NCBI GenBank assembly: GCA_023897205.1
Contig: JAHWDD010000046.1
Coordinates: 1 to 23,949 of the forward strand
Source: Exophiala sp. HKRS030
Taxonomy: Eukaryota; Ascomycota; Eurotiomycetes; Chaetothyriales; Herpotrichiellaceae
Direction of reading: 5' to 3'
Length of the DNA: 23,949 bases
Positions 19,396-23,949 of this stretch are shown piece after piece. Under the pieces are notes generated by a model, which worked only from the letters and a program-made list of their open reading frames with translations, searched no databases and was not told where the DNA came from. Position 1 is the stretch's first letter. The number at the start of each line of letters is the position of its first letter. The translations under genes were made by a program, and so were the position numbers.

Positions 19396-19996
19396 CTTGA
19401 AGCCTTCGTCAAACTTGACATGGTGGCGGCGGAATCGTGTAGGCCAAAATATATGCAGCAAGATTCCGTGGTGGCACAACTTTGCTCTCGGTGGACAGTT
19501 CTCCCATCTAATACCAGATACCACTGCAATAAGGTCTCGAAATGAGGGACCCAACCCCACGCCACCCCCGCAAGCCCGTCAAAAGAGGTTTCATGAGGAC
19601 GGGGCAGGTGACAGCGAATACGCTTAACCCTGGATAAGCTTAGCCTTATTCGACGACCGGGTTTCGAGCCAACAACCGACAATAAGATTGTACCAGCCGA
19701 AGACTAGTCGCTGTTTTGGGAAGCTAGATAGCAAATTGCCTATGAGCGTCTCTGTCTTATGCATAGCTTTTGATAGATGCAAACGAATCAGGGCCGATCT
19801 TCAAAAACTACCATCAAGTCAAGACTAGTCTTCTTTCGGCTAAGGTTCCGGCCGCGGTCGGGAGCTGGAAGGATCCATCACAGCGTGAGATTTCTTTGCA
19901 CAATCAATCTATAATAACACTCATTGTTTAGCCAGAATCGTCCATCGTCTCCTACCAGCCACTTTTGTTACCGACACGTGATAGCACATCAACAGA
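19396..19996. promoter_or_regulatory. Divergent promoter between permease and dehydrogenase
   Basis: This 601-bp stretch lies between two divergent start codons. The 10-mer AAGACTAGTC occurs twice (19700-19709 and 19821-19830), the second copy forming the 12-bp palindrome AAGACTAGTCTT at 19821-19832. A CCGGCCGCGG block at 19848-19857 contains the inverted CCG/CGG triplets that Zn2Cys6 regulators favour. HGATAR-type GATA motifs occur as AGATAG and TGATAG near 19725 and 19770, and TGATAG near 19979. A TATA-like TATAATAA at 19910-19917 lies about 87 bp before the dehydrogenase start. These are sequence matches only; occupancy is inferred. Confidence 0.45.
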
Positions 19997-20761
19997 ATGT
20001 CCAAATCACTTCAAGGGAAAACGGCAATCGTCACAGGCGGGTCTCGGGGCATTGGCGCAGGCATTGCCGTCGAGCTTGCAAGCAGAGGTGCCAATGTGCT
20101 CATCACGTACCAGAGCGCCCGGACACAAGCCGAAGAAGTGGCAGCAGAGGTTCGCAGCCACGGCAGCGAAGCACTGATCATTCAAGCTGGAGGCAGTGAC
20201 AAGACCGGGCCGACACGTATCGTTGATGCGGCCGTGAAGAAGTGGACGAAAATCGACATTGTCATCAACAACGCCGGAGCAGGTGACGACTGCTTGCTGA
20301 AGGACATGACATATGACTTGTGGGACAAACTCCTGAACTGCAACGTTCGATTCGCCACCTTCTTGGTGAAAGAATGTATGCCTCATTTCGGCCCAGCACC
20401 TCGCATTGTCAACATATCGAGCGTCATGGCTCGTATGGGTAGTGCATACGGAACCGCGTATACAGCATCCAAGGCCGCCTTAGAAGGAGTAACCAAGGTC
20501 TGGGCCGTGGAACTCGGGCAGGACTACAACGCGACTGTCAATTGCGTAAACCCCGGCCCCGTGTGCACAGACATGTGGCTTCGAGACACAGGTGCGGATG
20601 TCCTGGCTGAGTGGGATGTCAAGATGAAGGAGACCCCGGCAGCGGCCAGAATCGGAACTGTGGATGACATTGCGCAGATTGTGGGATTCTTATCCGAGGA
20701 GGGAAGCAGGTGGTCGACGGGCAGCACGGTGAATGCGAATGGAGGACTATGCTGCGTTTGA
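19997..20761 (+). CDS. Short-chain dehydrogenase/reductase (classical SDR)
   Basis: This is an intact single-exon gene for a 254-residue NAD(P)-dependent oxidoreductase, the normal length for classical SDRs. The nucleotide-binding motif TGGSRGIG is at 13-20, NNAG at 91-94, the catalytic serine in NISS at about 142, and the active-site YTASK with Tyr155 and Lys159. The PGPVCTDM segment lies at about 186-193. No signal peptide or membrane segment is seen, so it should be cytosolic. The closest general type is the 3-ketoacyl-ACP reductase-like group, which in fungi includes many sugar, polyol and polyketide reductases, so the substrate is open. The TGGSRGIG motif and an uncharged residue at the end of beta-strand 2 (LITYQS) suggest NADP rather than NAD, as an inference. 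The start at 19997 is right for the family. The gene is divergent from the amino-acid permease. Confidence 0.93.
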   Translation: MSKSLQGKTAIVTGGSRGIGAGIAVELASRGANVLITYQSARTQAEEVAAEVRSHGSEALIIQAGGSDKTGPTRIVDAAVKKWTKIDIVINNAGAGDDCLLKDMTYDLWDKLLNCNVRFATFLVKECMPHFGPAPRIVNISSVMARMGSAYGTAYTASKAALEGVTKVWAVELGQDYNATVNCVNPGPVCTDMWLRDTGADVLAEWDVKMKETPAAARIGTVDDIAQIVGFLSEEGSRWSTGSTVNANGGLCCV

Positions 20762-21328
20762 TCTACCAAAAATTGTTTCTAGCAATCCAGCACTGATTGC
20801 CATGCTGCATATGATTGCTATGTACCTATATATATATATATATATATATTTGCCACAGGTTTCAAGGACCGATGATATCGCCGGAAGTTTCGTTTCATCA
20901 ATGGGTTATCCTTACATTTGCAGCCATTGTTGTCGACAGTGACCGTCCTATAGTTTTACCAGCAGCGTTGTTGAGATGCTGAAGTCAAGGTCGTAGGTAC
21001 CGTGTCTAGGCGAGGTGGCCAGCCGAGACGTTCTAGGGGTTTCAAGTGGTGCAACCGTATCACTTGGTGTCCATCTGCGGTGGGGCCGCTACTGACACAG
21101 AGATGCAAGCCCGACTAAAAAGCAGGGCATCCGCTCAGTTACAGCTAGCTCGTGTGCGAATGGGCCAGAATTGCCTCCCCACCTTATCTCTGAAAGCTAC
21201 CTAGATAAGGGTTACGTTAATAAACCCTGCTTTCCCCGCCCTTACCTTCCTCATCTTACCAGGCAGATTTCAATCTGCTCCGCCACCAACAAACCGACCG
21301 CATCGTTTGCGACTGCCATCAAGGTTCC
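20762..21328. promoter_or_regulatory. Intergenic region upstream of the Zn2Cys6 regulator
   Basis: This 567-bp stretch holds no gene. A TA dinucleotide run at about 20827-20849 lies just after the dehydrogenase stop. Two GATA motifs in opposite orientation, CTTATCT (21183-21189) and AGATAAG (21203-21209), sit 120-146 bp before the regulator start, in the likely promoter. Confidence 0.4.
20827..20849. repeat. TA dinucleotide microsatellite
   Basis: An uninterrupted alternation of T and A about 22 nt long lies about 65 bp after the dehydrogenase stop codon, probably in its 3' flank. Confidence 0.9.
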
Positions 21329-23215
21329 ATGCCTCGGTCTCGCAAACCCCGTACATTCACTGTGTCGCACCCTCCACCTTACAAAGCTAGGGCTCCTGTC
21401 AGACGGACGAAAACATACACGGGGTGCTGGACATGTCGAGAGCGTGGCACGAAATGCGATGAGCAGAGACCCGAGTGCCGAAGATGCTTAAACGCCGAAA
21501 TCCGCTGTGAAGGATATAGTGTGAGGCTAGTTTGGGAAGACGAGCAGAATAGCGGTCACCGTGTTCAACGACGAACGCTTATACCAAGGCAAGACCCTGG
21601 GCATCCATCTCTCACCTTCGACGAGCTTAACTCTGCGTTGGCTGAGATCGACTCGGCCGGCATCGAACCGGACATCGCTTTTGCAACAAGCAGTGGGCCA
21701 TTCTCCGTTTTCCAATTCTCGCAATCAACGTCACCCAGCCATGAAGCCTCTCTTTTCCAGCGAGCTGATCAGATTAACAGTCCGACAGCAAAAGATTCCG
21801 CCACGACCAGCCCCGCAGAAGGGAGTCAACAAAGCCATGCTTATGCCTCTGCAGCCTCAGTCCTGTCCGCCTCACCGAGTACGGTTTCCAGTCTTGACGG
21901 AAGTGAAGAAGACAACAATGAGCACTCATGCATGGCTGAGGCCAGCTTTGCCGAATATGAACATCCTGATGCGGCAATGGCCATGATATCCATCAAACAA
22001 AAAGTTCAACCACATGTCACGAATTATCTATCATCCGCCTCACCAGACGAGCGTGCGCTTTTGCATTATTGGATCACTGAACTAAGCGAAATGATGATAC
22101 CAACTCCACGCCGGGATAACCCCTTTCGCACTATATTTATTCCTCTGGCGCTTGCAGCATCGGACTCGACCAGAAGTTCTTCTGCAAATGTAGCCTTGCT
22201 ACACGCGATATATGCTGTCTCTGCCTTCAATCAGGCCCGAATTCCAACCTCTCCTGCATATGTGGAGGGTCTTGGTACGAAACATCATGAAATCAGTCTC
22301 CGTCACCTATGGATGGCTTTATCGCAGGACGAGGCCGAGGCCGACTCGCCGCACCGGGAAGCGATTCTAGCAACCATCATTACCATGTCATCCATTGAGG
22401 TCATGATAGGAGCCTCTGCAACCTGGCGTACCCATCTGGCTGGTGGAAAGTCTTGGTTACGTTCGACCATAGCAAGCAATGCCACCCAGAGTGAAAGTTT
22501 CTGGACGTTGTGCCAAATTTTCATTTGTATCGACACTCTGGGAAATCCTGGCATCCGTGGTCTCACACCAAGCAGTATCCTTGAACCGCTTGAGACTCGC
22601 AACTGTCCCCTTACAAAAACCATACTGGATAAGCATTATTGCTTGGAGGAGCTCTTCGGGATTACGAAGTCGACGTTGGAGGCGATCATGAGAATCAAGC
22701 ATTTGTCAACTTCTGCTCGTCAAGCGACAGAGGAAGAAATAAGCGACTTGGAAGTTCACATCCGAGTCAGCGACCCTGATACCCTTGTTCTGGATATAGA
22801 TGGAAGCGAAGACGGTCTGGCTCGCCATCATACATGTGCCTTCTTTTGTGCGGCTGTCATCTACTTCGAACGGCGGCTCAAAAATACACCGGCAACAAAA
22901 CTCCAACGTCTTGTGCGACGGAGCCTCGATCACCTTGAAGCCATCCGTACTCTCGAAGTCGAACGAGGCTACAAGGTGTGCGGATTGTTTTGGCCCGAGT
23001 TCGTCACGGCATGTGAGGCTGAAGATGTGGCCGGCTTGCGCGCACGCTCGCTACGGATGTTTGAAAAGGGTCAATCTAAGGGCATAGGAAATATCACATC
23101 CGCGAAGAAGGTTGTCCTGGATCTCTGGCAGAGAAGAGATTGTAGCACCTCGAATGAGGACATCTCGTGGGAGAACTCGATGGCCAAACTAGGACTCGAT
23201 ATCATCTTAACTTAG
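21329..23215 (+). CDS. Zn2Cys6 transcription factor (Fungal_trans_2 / acr-2-like)
   Basis: This single-exon gene encodes a 628-residue nuclear regulator. The binuclear zinc cluster has Cys33, Cys36, Cys43, Cys50, Cys53 and Cys60 in the pattern CX2CX6CX6CX2CX6C. It is preceded by a basic N-terminus that may carry the nuclear signal (MPRSRKPR and RAPVRRTK). A Ser/Thr-rich, weakly conserved linker covers about 75-185, and an acidic patch (DGSEEDNNE) lies near 189. The rest resembles the Fungal_trans_2 domain, with the typical VTNYLSSASPDERALLHYW stretch near 225-250. Proteins of this class are usually local pathway regulators bound to CGG-containing sites. Neighbouring permease, dehydrogenase and aminotransferase genes are the natural candidate targets; this is inference from position. 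The start at 21329 places the zinc cluster close to the N-terminus as expected. Confidence 0.92.
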   Translation: MPRSRKPRTFTVSHPPPYKARAPVRRTKTYTGCWTCRERGTKCDEQRPECRRCLNAEIRCEGYSVRLVWEDEQNSGHRVQRRTLIPRQDPGHPSLTFDELNSALAEIDSAGIEPDIAFATSSGPFSVFQFSQSTSPSHEASLFQRADQINSPTAKDSATTSPAEGSQQSHAYASAASVLSASPSTVSSLDGSEEDNNEHSCMAEASFAEYEHPDAAMAMISIKQKVQPHVTNYLSSASPDERALLHYWITELSEMMIPTPRRDNPFRTIFIPLALAASDSTRSSSANVALLHAIYAVSAFNQARIPTSPAYVEGLGTKHHEISLRHLWMALSQDEAEADSPHREAILATIITMSSIEVMIGASATWRTHLAGGKSWLRSTIASNATQSESFWTLCQIFICIDTLGNPGIRGLTPSSILEPLETRNCPLTKTILDKHYCLEELFGITKSTLEAIMRIKHLSTSARQATEEEISDLEVHIRVSDPDTLVLDIDGSEDGLARHHTCAFFCAAVIYFERRLKNTPATKLQRLVRRSLDHLEAIRTLEVERGYKVCGLFWPEFVTACEAEDVAGLRARSLRMFEKGQSKGIGNITSAKKVVLDLWQRRDCSTSNEDISWENSMAKLGLDIILT

Positions 23216-23475
23216 GTAGGGCGGATGCATGGCTCTGGGAGGGTTTGGTAAAGCTGAAGTAGCCCCTGTGGATGTGATCAATGGATGGATAGGGCGCTTG
23301 ACAGGGGACATTTTCATAAGATAAACAGAGGATTCCTCTCAAACCCCTTTGGATATTTTCAACATCAGGGTGTAGAATTTTAGGCGCCATTCGTGTGAAC
23401 AGGTTTGTGAGCCAAATGTCCCGAAGACACAACAATGCAATATCCAGCGCCCGGCGATATGCTATAGTAGAACCT

Positions 23476-23949
23476 CTAATGAGCTCCATGCCAGACTTCT
23501 CCCGGAATGACGCCCTTGTATCCGCTGACTTCATCCAATGCCTCTTCGATGATTTTGACACCCTTCTCGAGCTGTGCATCCGTCATCACCATGGAGACGC
23601 TCATCCGTAAGCGACCCTCCAGTGCATAAAGCAACAAACCTTTGGCCAAACACAGGCCTCCGACACGGCGGGCAGTCACGCTCGCCGCGGCGTCCTCGTT
23701 TATTTTCACGCTGAAGTCAGCACCCCGAACCTCCACACTGCCCACATGTCTGTGGCGCTTCCAATGCTGTGTCAATTCCTTGAACTTGTTTCCCAGATCT
23801 TGCGCACGCTGGATCATGTCCTCCTCGTCGATAGCTCGGATCGCGGCTTCGGCAGCGGCGATCGCTAGCGGGGTGTGGGCAAAGGTTGAGCCACTTTCGT
23901 ACGGCTTCAGGACCGCCATGATGTGTTTGTCGCTCAGGACAAACGAGGC
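23476..23949 (-). CDS. Class III aminotransferase, ornithine-aminotransferase-like, 5' end outside window
   Basis: The frame is open to the window edge; 157 C-terminal residues are visible and end at the stop at 23476-23478. The sequence follows the C-terminal part of ornithine delta-aminotransferases (PLP fold type I): FVLSDKHIMAVLKPYESGST, then PLAIAAAEAAIRAIDEE, a VEVRGADF strand and a final RLRMSVSMVMTDAQLEKGV. The PLP-binding lysine lies upstream, outside the window. The canonical enzyme converts ornithine and 2-oxoglutarate to glutamate semialdehyde and glutamate. Two positions differ from what I know of the family: FAHTPLA instead of the usual GGNPLA, and RMSVSM where an Arg-x-x-Pro-Pro segment is normal. 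It may therefore be a paralogue with another amino donor. It is convergent with the regulator, with 260 bp between the stop codons. Confidence 0.85.
   Translation of the reverse strand, partial: ASFVLSDKHIMAVLKPYESGSTFAHTPLAIAAAEAAIRAIDEEDMIQRAQDLGNKFKELTQHWKRHRHVGSVEVRGADFSVKINEDAAASVTARRVGGLCLAKGLLLYALEGRLRMSVSMVMTDAQLEKGVKIIEEALDEVSGYKGVIPGEVWHGAH

Overview
The window looks like nuclear DNA of a filamentous ascomycete (Pezizomycotina). Genes are monocistronic, several are split by short GT-AG introns of 47-83 nt, and the protein families are typically fungal: an ArAE_2-type exporter, an MFS sugar transporter, a GABA/choline-type amino-acid permease, a Zn2Cys6 regulator with an acr-2-like C-terminal domain, and a Ty1/copia retrotransposon. 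The sequence does not fix the genus.

Layout. (1) Positions 1-5.8 kb are a gene graveyard. Two head-to-head, 5'-truncated pseudogenes of allantoate/nicotinate-type MFS permeases lie at about 229-1440 (-) and 1500-2955 (+). A decayed flavin-reductase-like gene with recognisable introns lies at 3598-4351 (-). The rest is AT-rich DNA without a convincing gene. (2) 5879-9022 (+) is an intact, intronless 1047-residue ArAE_2/FUSC-type membrane protein. (3) 9742-11567 (-) is an intact five-exon sugar transporter of 526 residues. (4) 11614-16806 (-) is a 5.2-kb Ty1/copia element with both LTRs, a polypurine tract, a half-tRNA-type primer site and a gag-pol frame broken by stops, a frameshift and a 184-bp nested insertion. 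(5) 17823-19395 (-) is an amino-acid permease, divergent from a short-chain dehydrogenase (19997-20761, +). These are followed by a Zn2Cys6 regulator (21329-23215, +) and, convergent with it and cut by the window edge, an ornithine-aminotransferase-like enzyme (23476-23949, -).

How the parts may work together. The last four genes (permease, oxidoreductase, pathway-type regulator, class III aminotransferase) have the make-up of a small amino-acid or amine utilisation cluster, or the edge of a specialised-metabolism cluster. GATA-type (nitrogen regulation) motifs and a repeated 10-bp motif sit in their promoters. The copia element lies directly upstream of the sugar transporter in the same orientation. 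The 3' LTR, with its TATA-like sequence, now forms the transporter's proximal 5' flank, so expression from the LTR or loss of the native promoter is plausible. I see no clearly new multi-gene system. The most unusual structures are the palindrome-rich 184-bp insertion inside the reverse transcriptase, the hairpin overlapping the primer site, and the (TTC)26 expansion present in only one LTR.
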